From Dehalococcoidia bacterium (GTDB lineage: Bacteria > Chloroflexota > Dehalococcoidia > SHYD01 > SHYC01): a stretch of DNA of 8,543 bases. Below, piece by piece: positions 1-5,722 of the stretch; position 1 is the first letter of the stretch, and every line of letters begins with the position of its first letter. A model generated the notes under the pieces. It ran no database searches. It saw only the letters and a program-made list of their open reading frames with translations, and was not told the DNA's origin. The DNA is taken from NCBI GenBank assembly GCA_016844365.1, contig JAENIT010000018.1, forward strand, positions 1-8,543, written 5' to 3'. A program made the position numbers and the translations under genes.

Positions 1-227
1 CCCCCATGGTCAGGGTAGTGCGATGGAGCGGGGTCGGCCATGGAGTGTTGGCTGGAAGGCCGGAGGAGTACCTTCAAGTATTGAGGAGTTTCTTTACCGC
101 AGCGGAATAGAAAACTGGGCTGCTCCAGGAGCAGTGGGTTAGGGGGAGACACAAGTGGGCAAACAACCAATAACGGCCTCCTGATGGTTTAAGCCGGGGT
201 TATTATGGCGGAATAGTCGGGATGTTG
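1..227. other. Left flank without an assignable gene
   Basis: No recognisable gene. On the plus strand one frame is open from base 2 to a TAG at 140-142 (46 codons, no start needed at the window edge). It could be the 3' end of a gene cut by the window, but a frame of this length is also expected by chance and its translation (ending ...SGIENWAAPGAVG) matched nothing I know. Within it, CTGCTCC-A-GGAGCAG at 120-134 is a perfect 7-1-7 palindrome. The rest up to 227 is the 3' flank of the minus-strand toxin gene. Confidence 0.3.
169..204 (-). terminator. Possible weak terminator of the toxin-antitoxin operon
   Basis: Read on the minus strand, AATAAC and GGC pair with GCC and GTTATT across a 15-nt loop, with a CCC bulge in the 5' arm. 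A moderately T-rich stretch (GGTTGTTTG) follows. It lies about 25 bp past the toxin stop codon, where a terminator would be expected. The bulge and the interrupted T-tract make it a weak call. Confidence 0.22.
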
Positions 228-671
228 TTATCGAGCGCTTGGGGTAAGAACGTTCAAGCCATACTGGGCGAAGTGCCGGTCAAAGGTAAAAACGTAGGTG
301 ATGCCCAATCGCTCCATGACAGTAAAGCTGATGGCGTCGGTAAGGGAGAAGTCCTTGTCATCGTACTGAAAGATAATCTGTTTAGCTCGTTGCTCATCAG
401 ACGCTCTAACTCTTATCTTAATAGTTTTGCTTTCATCCATGTCATTCAGAAACTGGATTCCCGCGGCGATCCCTAAGTTGGACATGATGAGAGCATGAGC
501 TTCTATCAAAAGGATGTTGGTGACGTAGAGACGGAAGCGCTGATTGGCAAGCTGGGTGACTATCTGGATGGCTTGGTCATGGTTCTCATCCTCTTCATCC
601 AATAGGGCAAGATAAGCAGAGGAGTCAACAAAGACCCGTCGCTCTCGAAGTGGAAGAAGAGGGTTGACCAT
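228..671 (-). CDS. vapC: VapC-type PIN-domain ribonuclease toxin
   Basis: A 147-residue single-domain PIN protein, the usual size for VapC-type toxins, which are Mg2+-dependent RNases that cut RNA and stop translation. The acidic active-site residues are in family positions: D16 in FVDSSAYLALLD, E57 in the helix after a beta strand, D112 in SLTDAISF and D131 in FTFDRHF, so the enzyme looks intact. It is cytosolic. It starts 3 bp after the antitoxin stop codon on the same strand, and no good Shine-Dalgarno lies before its ATG. Translation therefore probably depends on ribosomes finishing the antitoxin, a common way of keeping toxin below antitoxin. The family call is secure; toxicity and RNA target cannot be read from sequence. 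Confidence 0.9.
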   Translation of the reverse strand: MVNPLLPLRERRVFVDSSAYLALLDEEDENHDQAIQIVTQLANQRFRLYVTNILLIEAHALIMSNLGIAAGIQFLNDMDESKTIKIRVRASDEQRAKQIIFQYDDKDFSLTDAISFTVMERLGITYVFTFDRHFAQYGLNVLTPSAR

Positions 672-674
672 ATA

Positions 675-971
675 CTAGGGATGACGGAGGGCCCGACCAA
701 GATACTCATGCTTTTTACCTGATATTCCACCTGGGATTCCACTCTTGGCGATGCCGATAAGCCGAAACAGAGGGTCATCCTTGGTGAGCACTCCCCCCCT
801 AACACGCCTCTTCCCGGCAGGCTTGACTGGGGTGATTTGTGCAATATCCTCCTGGTCTCTTTTGAGGATTCGAGGCTCCCCGGTCTTTTGGACCTCTTCA
901 GCGATCCGCACCAAATCAGGGATGCTGTGGATTTCAGAGATGTCGATGTGTTGTGTTTCTTTGCTTGCCAT
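675..971 (-). CDS. Antitoxin partner of the PIN toxin (Phd/AbrB-like, type II)
   Basis: A 98-residue protein immediately upstream of the toxin. The N-terminal part (IPDLVRIAEEVQKTGEPRILKRDQEDIAQITPV, about residues 17-50) resembles the DNA-binding half of Phd/YefM-type antitoxins, where a 'TGEP..L...D.A...P' pattern is typical. A basic linker (GKRRVRGG) follows. The C-terminal tail (DPLFRLIGIAKSG...KHEYLGRAL) resembles the toxin-wrapping segment of antitoxins paired with PIN proteins. I chose the ATG at 969-971 because AAGGAAGG lies 9 nt upstream. A longer frame back to 1061 would run through the promoter -10 and the operator. The antitoxin role is inferred from position, size and tail; the exact antitoxin family is uncertain. 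Confidence 0.8.
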   Translation of the reverse strand: MASKETQHIDISEIHSIPDLVRIAEEVQKTGEPRILKRDQEDIAQITPVKPAGKRRVRGGVLTKDDPLFRLIGIAKSGIPGGISGKKHEYLGRALRHP

Positions 972-997
972 CTCGCTTAACCTTCCTTGGGGGTCAT

Positions 998-1034
998 ATG
1001 AGGCAGTGTTAAAACTAGTATCAAGCTGCCTCAT
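998..1034. promoter_or_regulatory. Likely autoregulatory operator of the toxin-antitoxin operon
   Basis: ATGAGGCAG (998-1006) and CTGCCTCAT (1026-1034) form a perfect 9-bp inverted repeat with a 19-bp spacer centred on ACTAGT. Half-site centres are 28 bp apart, close to three helical turns, so two antitoxin dimers could bind on one DNA face. It lies between the -10 box and the antitoxin start codon, where type II antitoxin-toxin complexes usually bind. It could also fold as a hairpin in the 5' untranslated RNA. Confidence 0.6.
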
Positions 1035-1049
1035 TGCATTCCCTGGTAC

Positions 1050-1058
1050 ATTATAGCA
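1050..1058 (-). promoter_or_regulatory. Extended -10 promoter of the toxin-antitoxin operon
   Basis: The minus strand reads TGC-TATAAT: a perfect -10 hexamer with the TGn extension that can make up for a poor -35. At 16-18 bp upstream only weak -35 matches (CAATAG, CCAATA) are seen. Transcription would start near 1043, just before the inverted repeat at 998-1034. Confidence 0.6.
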
Positions 1059-1061
1059 CAT

Positions 1062-1366
1062 CGGTGCAAATCTATTGGTTGGGTTGGCAAGGATGTTTCA
1101 GGCTTGCTGGTGGCCTCCAAGCTCGCGATGGGTCGTATGGTAGGTCGCGCTTCCCCTTAGAGTGCTAAAAGACCGCCAACATCTCGTCCGATCAGACAAG
1201 AGCAGTTTATAGCTTCAACATAGTCGCACCTTCGTATTACTAGGTAATATGGTTACGGACTACCAGTCCGAGATATTTGCATGGCAGACTGTCTCCGGAT
1301 TGCTCCTCTTAAAAATTGCCTGTGTAGGTAACAGGAATTGTAATACAAGTGTCATAGATAAAGCCA
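1062..1366. other. Intergenic region between divergent units
   Basis: About 300 bp between the toxin-antitoxin promoter and the promoter of the membrane-protein gene. I see no convincing coding frame, tRNA or rRNA. The left 170 bp show nothing clear. The right part carries three small inverted repeats, listed separately. Confidence 0.5.
1235..1339. repeat. Cluster of three short inverted repeats
   Basis: In 105 bp there are TATTAC-tag-GTAATA (1235-1249), CGGACT-acc-AGTCCG (1256-1270), and AATT-g-CCTGT-N7-ACAGG-AATT (1314-1339, one unpaired G). The first two are perfect 6-bp stems with 3-nt loops. None is followed by a T-run, so they are not intrinsic terminators. They could be protein-binding sites, part of a small structured RNA, or remnants of a mobile repeat. 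Confidence 0.45.
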
Positions 1367-1396
1367 TTGACACCCAATTATGACGGATGCTAGAAT
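1367..1396 (+). promoter_or_regulatory. Sigma-70 promoter of the membrane-protein gene
   Basis: A perfect -35 TTGACA (1367-1372), an 18-bp spacer and TAGAAT (1391-1396, 5 of 6 matches to TATAAT). The start point would be near 1403. An in-frame ATG at 1387 lies inside this promoter and so would not be in the mRNA. Confidence 0.75.
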
Positions 1397-1399
1397 ACG

Positions 1400-1443
1400 C
1401 CAACATCGTATCTTATGTTGGACTGCCAGCTTACCCTCAGTCC
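1400..1443 (+). promoter_or_regulatory. Structured 5' leader with two overlapping hairpins
   Basis: CCAACAT (1400-1406) pairs with ATGTTGG (1415-1421) over an 8-nt loop. GGACTG (1420-1425) pairs with CAGTCC (1438-1443) over a 12-nt loop. They share bases 1420-1421, so full pairing of both at once is not possible. The first repeat sits on the predicted start point and may instead be a repressor operator. Confidence 0.35.
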
Positions 1444-1458
1444 AGTCTATCCAAAGCC

Positions 1459-1464
1459 GAGGGG
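1459..1464 (+). promoter_or_regulatory. Ribosome binding site that fixes the start at 1471
   Basis: GAGGGG lies 6 nt before the ATG at 1471. With the promoter position it excludes the upstream ATG at 1387, which would lie in untranscribed DNA. Confidence 0.65.
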
Positions 1465-1470
1465 AATATT

Positions 1471-2592
1471 ATGTTGGGCCGTATCTGGTTCTGGATTTTG
1501 CCTGTCATAGATTTACTCTTTGCAGTTTTTGCCTTAGTACCTATTCAGCATCCGCCCCTGTCTCTGCGGGTATTAATTTTCCTTGTGGTTTTGGCGTTAA
1601 CCTGGTTTGTAGCCTGGCTTCCAGAGCTAGGTAAGACCTGGCTCCCACTACTAGCTGGTATGAACAGGAAGCAGATAGCCGTATCGGTCGTTATGGGTCT
1701 ATTGGCTCTTTTAGCTTCGGGCAGCATCGGATGGGCCATGGCCAGTACCAACACTGCCGGACACTCCAATCACAAGGATACTAAAGCGCAAGATATCAAC
1801 CAACTGGAAGGGAAACCCCTGGCGCCCCAAAACCAAGACCAGACACAAGCTACGTCTAGCAATATATCCGGCTCTGCGCTGCCTCCGACACCAACCCCTG
1901 TACCAGATATCCCCGAATGTTTGGAGCCTCCGATCCAACAGGATTTGGTGGTAGCGTGTCACACTCTTCAGTTCGGCAAAAACCCGCACGATGAGTTTGG
2001 CTATCAGTGGGACCGCTATATGAGAGCTCGCCCCGAGGACGTCCCGTATATGTTAGAGAGGCCTCAATACATAGATGCTATGACGGAACTGAACCAGGTC
2101 AGGGGGTACGGTAAAGAATTAAAACCAGGGAAGCCTTTGTTCTACATCCTGCCTCCAGATAGAAAACTGACAAACCCCGTAGGGTCAGGGCTACAGCCAC
2201 ATGAAGAAGTCGTCGCTAAATACTTCGATGCTCAGGCTCGCTCTATTCGGAGCCGTAACAGTAAAGCTTTAGGAGAAGCCGAAGCGCTACTAACGCCCAA
2301 TGTTGACCAGGATACTACGAGACTCATAGCTGAGAAATTAGCACCAGGACGCTGCAAGGGTTTAACAGACTTCGAATCAAAGCCACTGGTAGTTTCCACA
2401 AAGTCGGATAGGATCATATTTAATGTTTGGGTATTGTTTTACATTAAGGCTACATGCCTGGACTTTGGGAAAACTGTGGAGGATGTGGACTGGGTATTCG
2501 CAACAGCACGAGTCAGCCTCAGGGACGGGGTCTACAAGATTGAAGGGATCCGCTTGGTGCGCCATGATGATATCAAAGGTCGAACGCGCTGA
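1471..2592 (+). CDS. Unrecognised membrane-anchored protein with a large C-terminal soluble domain
   Basis: A 373-residue protein that I do not recognise. Three hydrophobic segments lie at about residues 5-25, 31-51 and 69-91. A polar linker rich in Q, N, T and S follows (about 92-137), ending in a PPTPTPVP stretch at 138-145, then a soluble part of about 230 residues. Three membrane segments and the Pro/Thr linker suggest that the soluble part lies outside the membrane; it has four Cys (C150, C163 and two near the end) that could pair. Residues about 190-228 (...AMTELNQVRGYGKELKPGKPLFYILP) look like a degenerate LysM second half. The last 130 residues have an alpha-then-beta pattern compatible with an NTF2-like fold. 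Both domain ideas are inferences. The gene stands alone with its own promoter. Start chosen from the RBS at 1459. Confidence 0.75.
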   Translation: MLGRIWFWILPVIDLLFAVFALVPIQHPPLSLRVLIFLVVLALTWFVAWLPELGKTWLPLLAGMNRKQIAVSVVMGLLALLASGSIGWAMASTNTAGHSNHKDTKAQDINQLEGKPLAPQNQDQTQATSSNISGSALPPTPTPVPDIPECLEPPIQQDLVVACHTLQFGKNPHDEFGYQWDRYMRARPEDVPYMLERPQYIDAMTELNQVRGYGKELKPGKPLFYILPPDRKLTNPVGSGLQPHEEVVAKYFDAQARSIRSRNSKALGEAEALLTPNVDQDTTRLIAEKLAPGRCKGLTDFESKPLVVSTKSDRIIFNVWVLFYIKATCLDFGKTVEDVDWVFATARVSLRDGVYKIEGIRLVRHDDIKGRTR

Positions 2593-2608
2593 CTCTGGAC
2601 TTCACACT

Positions 2609-2621
2609 AGGTTACTAACCT
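2609..2621. repeat. Short palindrome after the membrane-protein gene
   Basis: AGGTTA-C-TAACCT is a perfect 13-bp palindrome 17 bp past the stop codon. Only 5 bp could pair as a hairpin and no T-run follows, so it is a poor terminator and may be a protein-binding site or chance. I see no other terminator between this gene and the next promoter. Confidence 0.3.
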
Positions 2622-2709
2622 CACTGGGGACCGCCCTAATCCTCTATAATGCCTTTCCGCCCCAATAACCGTCCTATATCGCCTAATTCTACTGAACTAG
2701 CTCCGAAAA

Positions 2710-2738
2710 TTGACACGGTTTGCCTGTGGGTATACTAT
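2710..2738 (+). promoter_or_regulatory. Promoter of the Fe-S assembly operon with a palindromic -10 region
   Basis: TTGACA (2710-2715) is followed at 17 bp by TACTAT (2733-2738), or at 15 bp by the better hexamer TATACT (2731-2736). The -10 area is itself a palindrome, GTATA-CTA-TATAC (2730-2742), and is bracketed by a direct repeat ACACGGT (2713-2719 and 2741-2747). These could be operator sites for a regulator, though no regulator gene lies next to this operon. Confidence 0.6.
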
Positions 2739-2789
2739 ATACACGGTGGATTAGACCTACAGTACAAAAAGCGCACAATAGGGTAAGAT

Positions 2790-3311
2790 ATGGAAGTATC
2801 GGATAAGATCAAGGAGCTTTGCGCTCGTCTGGGGGCGCAGTTCGGCGCTGAAGAGTTCTATGTCATCGACGTGGAGGACAGCAAGAGTCCAGAGTCGGCA
2901 GGGGCCCTGGTTTTCGGCATGAGGAACTCCTCCGTCTCAGCCCTTCAGGCTCGAGGGGAGGCTTCCAGGATTCTCACCGAGGCAACGGACCAGGCGATAG
3001 GCGCAGAGATCTTCACCGACCCCTTTGAGGAAATCGAGTACCTTTTCGACAGGTATCTGAGGGCTTACATAGCCACTCACGGGGGCATCGTAACGCCAGT
3101 CAAGGTTGACGAAGAGGATGGCACGGTATGGGTCGATATGGAAGGGGGTTGCTCCATGTGCCCCGCGTCCATAGGGACCCTTAAGCTGGGGATTGAGCGA
3201 ACCCTGAAGAAGCATCTTCCCTGGGTCCGGCGGGTTGAGTCCACTGCTGAGCCTATCGAACCTGATTTTGGGATCAAGCTCAACCTGTCGGCTGGCGTGA
3301 TAGGGAGGTAA
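2790..3311 (+). CDS. Nfu/NifU C-terminal-domain Fe-S scaffold protein
   Basis: A 173-residue protein whose second half (about 93-150) is a NifU C-terminal (Nfu) domain: IATHGGIVTPVKV, then WVDMEGGCSMCPAS with the CxxC pair C121/C124, then IERTLKKHLPWVRRVE. Two such CxxC pairs from a dimer bridge a [4Fe-4S] cluster that is passed to target proteins. The first 90 residues are not an A-type or NifU N-terminal domain and I do not recognise them. AGGG lies 6 nt before the ATG. It is the first gene of a tightly spaced operon with a divergent relative and an A-type carrier, which supports a role in cluster assembly or delivery in the cytosol. There is no cysteine desulfurase in view. Confidence 0.85.
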   Translation: MEVSDKIKELCARLGAQFGAEEFYVIDVEDSKSPESAGALVFGMRNSSVSALQARGEASRILTEATDQAIGAEIFTDPFEEIEYLFDRYLRAYIATHGGIVTPVKVDEEDGTVWVDMEGGCSMCPASIGTLKLGIERTLKKHLPWVRRVESTAEPIEPDFGIKLNLSAGVIGR

Positions 3312-3316
3312 TTACA

Positions 3317-3667
3317 ATGACGATACGACAAAAGGATGGCGGCGGCGTGACGGAGGAGAAGCGGACCGAAGCTGAGCAGGCCGTCAAGGCCCTTCAGGAG
3401 TTGCTGTCCAATCAGCAGGACCCCAGGCTCCATGATGTGAGTGTATGGCTGGAGCGGGTTAACGGAGAGCGGGGTGTGCTCCACATGGGGGTCGCTCTGG
3501 GCCAAGGTCTGGGATGCAGCCCCTTCTGCGGTTGCGCTGCCAAGCAGCTAGGCGACCAGTTCGAGCCGTTTCTGATGGAGCGACTGCCCTGGCTCACCAG
3601 AGTTATAGCTGAGGCCGAGCCTCCCAAGGAGTCGGAGTCGGAACACCCATTGCTGAAGATGCTCTAA
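3317..3667 (+). CDS. Divergent Nfu-like protein with a CxxxCxC motif
   Basis: A 116-residue protein without a family I can name with confidence. Residues 64-102 line up with the end of the upstream Nfu protein: the Cys loop is followed by a helix and then LPWLTRVIAEAEP, against LPWVRRVESTAEP upstream. In place of CxxC it has GCSPFCGC, giving C67, C71 and C73, so three possible ligands instead of two. The N-terminus (about 1-35) is charged and helical. The start follows a strong AGGGAGG (3302-3308) that overlaps the last codons of the upstream gene, and the two genes are 5 bp apart, so they are probably co-translated. It may be a duplicated Nfu domain that binds a different cluster or metal; function is inferred only. 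Confidence 0.75.
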   Translation: MTIRQKDGGGVTEEKRTEAEQAVKALQELLSNQQDPRLHDVSVWLERVNGERGVLHMGVALGQGLGCSPFCGCAAKQLGDQFEPFLMERLPWLTRVIAEAEPPKESESEHPLLKML

Positions 3668-4047
3668 TGGAAACACTTCCTTCGACGATCCAACTCACTT
3701 CCAAGGCTGCCGCGAAGATAAAGACCATGTCGCAAAAGCAGGGAGCGTCATCCCCATCCTTGCGAATATCCATAGCTCCTGGCGGATGCACGGGGGCAGG
3801 GTACCAGTACCGCATGTCCTTCGGCGGCGAGATTTCCCCAGATGACACCGTAGCAGAAGCAGATGGAGCGATGGTTTTGGTGGAAGCCTCCAGCCTGCCG
3901 ATCCTTAAGGGTTCAGTGGTGGACTACGAGGAGAGCCTGATGCACTCCGGGTTCGTAGTCAATAACCCCAACGCTGTCTCCACGTGCGCCTGCGGCTCAT
4001 CCTTTACAACCTCGGACAGCCAAGGCTCCCTCCACGTTGTAAGGTAA
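3667..4047 (+). CDS. A-type Fe-S carrier (IscA/ErpA/SufA, HesB-like family)
   Basis: A 126-residue A-type carrier, close to the usual 105-125. The three conserved Cys are present: C41 in the GGCTGAGYQY loop, and C107 and C109 in STCACGSSF (family form C-G-C-G). These bind Fe or an Fe-S cluster for delivery to apo-proteins. The beta-rich start (IQLTSKAAAKIKTM) and NPNAVSTC are family-typical. The loop has Ala in CxCG where Gly is usual (CACG), a mild variant. Its ATG overlaps the previous stop codon (TAATG), so it is translationally coupled to the gene before it. IscA, ErpA and SufA cannot be told apart from sequence alone, hence no symbol. Confidence 0.93.
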   Translation: METLPSTIQLTSKAAAKIKTMSQKQGASSPSLRISIAPGGCTGAGYQYRMSFGGEISPDDTVAEADGAMVLVEASSLPILKGSVVDYEESLMHSGFVVNNPNAVSTCACGSSFTTSDSQGSLHVVR

Positions 4048-4094
4048 AGTAAAAGATTCCTGTTTAGTTCAAGGGTAAGGGTCGACTAGCGTGA

Positions 4095-4110
4095 AGGGTC
4101 GGCCCTCTTT
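4095..4110 (+). terminator. Weak candidate terminator of the Fe-S operon
   Basis: AGGG-tcgg-CCCT (4095-4106) followed by CTTT and AAT, about 50 bp after the last gene. The stem is only 4 bp with a short T-run, so termination here would be partial at best. Confidence 0.25.
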
Positions 4111-4146
4111 AATATGAAACACGGAGCGGGCCGAGCCGTTGTTCAA

Positions 4147-4175
4147 TTGACATCAAATGCGCCTCCTGGGATAAT
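4147..4175 (+). promoter_or_regulatory. Sigma-70 promoter of the exported repeat protein
   Basis: A perfect TTGACA (4147-4152), exactly 17 bp, then GATAAT (4170-4175, 5 of 6). The start point would be near 4182, giving a leader of about 38 nt before the ATG at 4220. It separates this gene from the Fe-S operon. Confidence 0.8.
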
Positions 4176-4208
4176 AAACGAACGATTTGGAGGCAGCCCA
4201 CCTTCAGT

Positions 4209-4212
4209 GGAG
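4209..4212 (+). promoter_or_regulatory. Ribosome binding site that fixes the start at 4220
   Basis: GGAG lies 7 nt before the ATG at 4220. The longer frame begins with TTG at 4187, almost on the predicted transcription start and without an RBS; the ATG at 4220 also puts a signal peptide exactly at the N-terminus. Confidence 0.6.
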
Positions 4213-4219
4213 TAGAATA

Positions 4220-5644
4220 ATGAGGGCAAACGTAAAACTTACCGGTCTTATAATCCTCTTTGTTGCAGCCATAGCGCTGGCGGGGGCTCCCGTTGGGGGC
4301 TCGTCCCTCTTCAGCAGGGCCCTGGCTAGTGTAGGAGCGGCTTCGGTTGCCACCAGCGCTGCGGCCACGGCCTGGTCTGGCTCGATAGTTCTGCAGAACC
4401 ACGGGGCTGAGCCCGCCAATGCCCTGGTTAACTTCTACAGCCCCGCGGGCGTACTGGTAAAGGCTCACTCTCTTATCACGCCCATTCCGCCCAAGGGTTC
4501 CGTTGCCATTGACATGGCCTCCATCTCCGATCTCCCCAGCGGCTTCGCCGGCTCGGCGGTGGTCAGCTCCAGCCAGCCCGTGAGCGCCGCATTCATCGGC
4601 TTCGATGCCATTAATCCTGATATTGACCGCACCATATATACGGGCTACGCCGAGGGCACTACGACCGTATACGTGCCAGCAATCTCCAACGCTTACGCGG
4701 ACCAGACCAGCACTCTAGTGGTGCAGAACGTGGAGAGCGGCCCCATCACCATTAGTGTCCGCTACTACGAGCGTTTCACCGGGGCTTTGACCGCCACTGT
4801 TACTGATACCATCCCCGGTAATGCATCCCACTACTTCGACTCCAGCAACTTGCCCGGACCCCAACAGCTCCCCGCAGGCTGGTCGGGAGCGGCATTGGTG
4901 CAGAGCTCCGGTGGTAGGATTGTGGCGGCTGTTCATCAACCGTATCTTTCTTCGGGGAAGGCCGTCTCCTTCGAGGCTCTATCTACAGTGGGGACACAGG
5001 CTTTCCTACCATCAGCCCTCTTCCAGTACCCGCCTCAGATGCAAACCACCTTCATCGCCGTTCAGAACACCCAGGCCTCTCCGGTGGACGTAAAGATAAC
5101 CTTCTTTGATCGAGCTGGCGCTGCGGTGGGTAGCGTCGCTGGCGCTATAGAGGGGTTTAGAAAGCAGAGCTGGAACCCCGGCAGCGCCGGCATCGGGGCG
5201 GGATTTATAGGCTCGGCGGTCGTACAGGCCTCGGGGCCTGTGGCGGCTATAGTGAATATCGGCTCGGATACGGGCTTGGCGATGGCCTACGATGGGGTCC
5301 CCTCTGGGTACACCAAGGTGGCCCTTCCCTACGTGCGCTGGTCTCCTTCCAACGACCCGAAGGGGTGGAGGACTTATATCGCGGCTATGAACGTAAGCCA
5401 GACTCCCGCTACGATAACTGTCCGATATTACGACACATCCGGAAGTCTGGTTCGTGCGGAGACTCTCAACAGTATAGCTCCCAACACCAAGGGAAATAAC
5501 AATCCGGGCCTCTTCCTGGGGGAGAACGGCACCTTCGTTGGCACTGTAGAGATCGAGTCTGACCGCCCCATCGCCGCGCTGGTAAACGCTATAACGGTCG
5601 ATGGCAGTTCCTCTGCTAGCTACACCGGGATTCCCATTCCCTAA
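4220..5644 (+). CDS. Exported protein of four tandem beta-rich repeats (about 110 residues each)
   Basis: A 474-residue protein with a signal peptide: MRANVK, a hydrophobic stretch LTGLIILFVAAIALAGA (about 7-24), then small residues. I cannot name a family. The mature part has four copies of one unit, each opening with a strand ending in QN or MN at residues 59-60, 169-170, 282-283 and 390-391 (spacing 110, 113, 108). The unit continues V.V.YYD..G (LVNFYSPAG, SVRYYERFTG, KITFFDRAG, TVRYYDTSG), then a proline loop, then G..GSAVV.SS.P.AA and ends near Y.G. This resembles an Ig-like or other beta-sandwich domain. No Cys, no C-terminal anchor and no enzyme motif are seen, so a cell-surface, secreted or adhesive role is plausible but unproven. 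Its own promoter is at 4147. Confidence 0.85.
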   Translation: MRANVKLTGLIILFVAAIALAGAPVGGSSLFSRALASVGAASVATSAAATAWSGSIVLQNHGAEPANALVNFYSPAGVLVKAHSLITPIPPKGSVAIDMASISDLPSGFAGSAVVSSSQPVSAAFIGFDAINPDIDRTIYTGYAEGTTTVYVPAISNAYADQTSTLVVQNVESGPITISVRYYERFTGALTATVTDTIPGNASHYFDSSNLPGPQQLPAGWSGAALVQSSGGRIVAAVHQPYLSSGKAVSFEALSTVGTQAFLPSALFQYPPQMQTTFIAVQNTQASPVDVKITFFDRAGAAVGSVAGAIEGFRKQSWNPGSAGIGAGFIGSAVVQASGPVAAIVNIGSDTGLAMAYDGVPSGYTKVALPYVRWSPSNDPKGWRTYIAAMNVSQTPATITVRYYDTSGSLVRAETLNSIAPNTKGNNNPGLFLGENGTFVGTVEIESDRPIAALVNAITVDGSSSASYTGIPIP

Positions 5645-5722
5645 ATAGAGCCTGTTCCTGCGGCTGGATCGGGGCAATATCTGAGCCACTCTTCTCACAC
5701 CCTTAGCGAGGTAAGGCAATCT

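Noticed and set aside
972..1061. N-terminal extension of the antitoxin to an ATG at 1061
   Set aside because: It would run over the -10 box and operator; the ATG at 971 has AAGGAAGG at proper spacing.
2645..2650. TATAAT as a second promoter before the Fe-S operon
   Set aside because: The best -35 at 17 bp is CACTGG, a poor match, and TTGACA at 2710 is much better placed.
4187..4219. TTG start of the repeat protein 33 bp upstream
   Set aside because: It lies almost at the predicted transcription start without an RBS; the ATG at 4220 has GGAG and yields a normal signal peptide.
5645..5722. Terminator or promoter between the repeat protein and zur
   Set aside because: Only a 4-bp AGCC/GGCT stem without a T-run, and no acceptable -35/-10 pair could be found.
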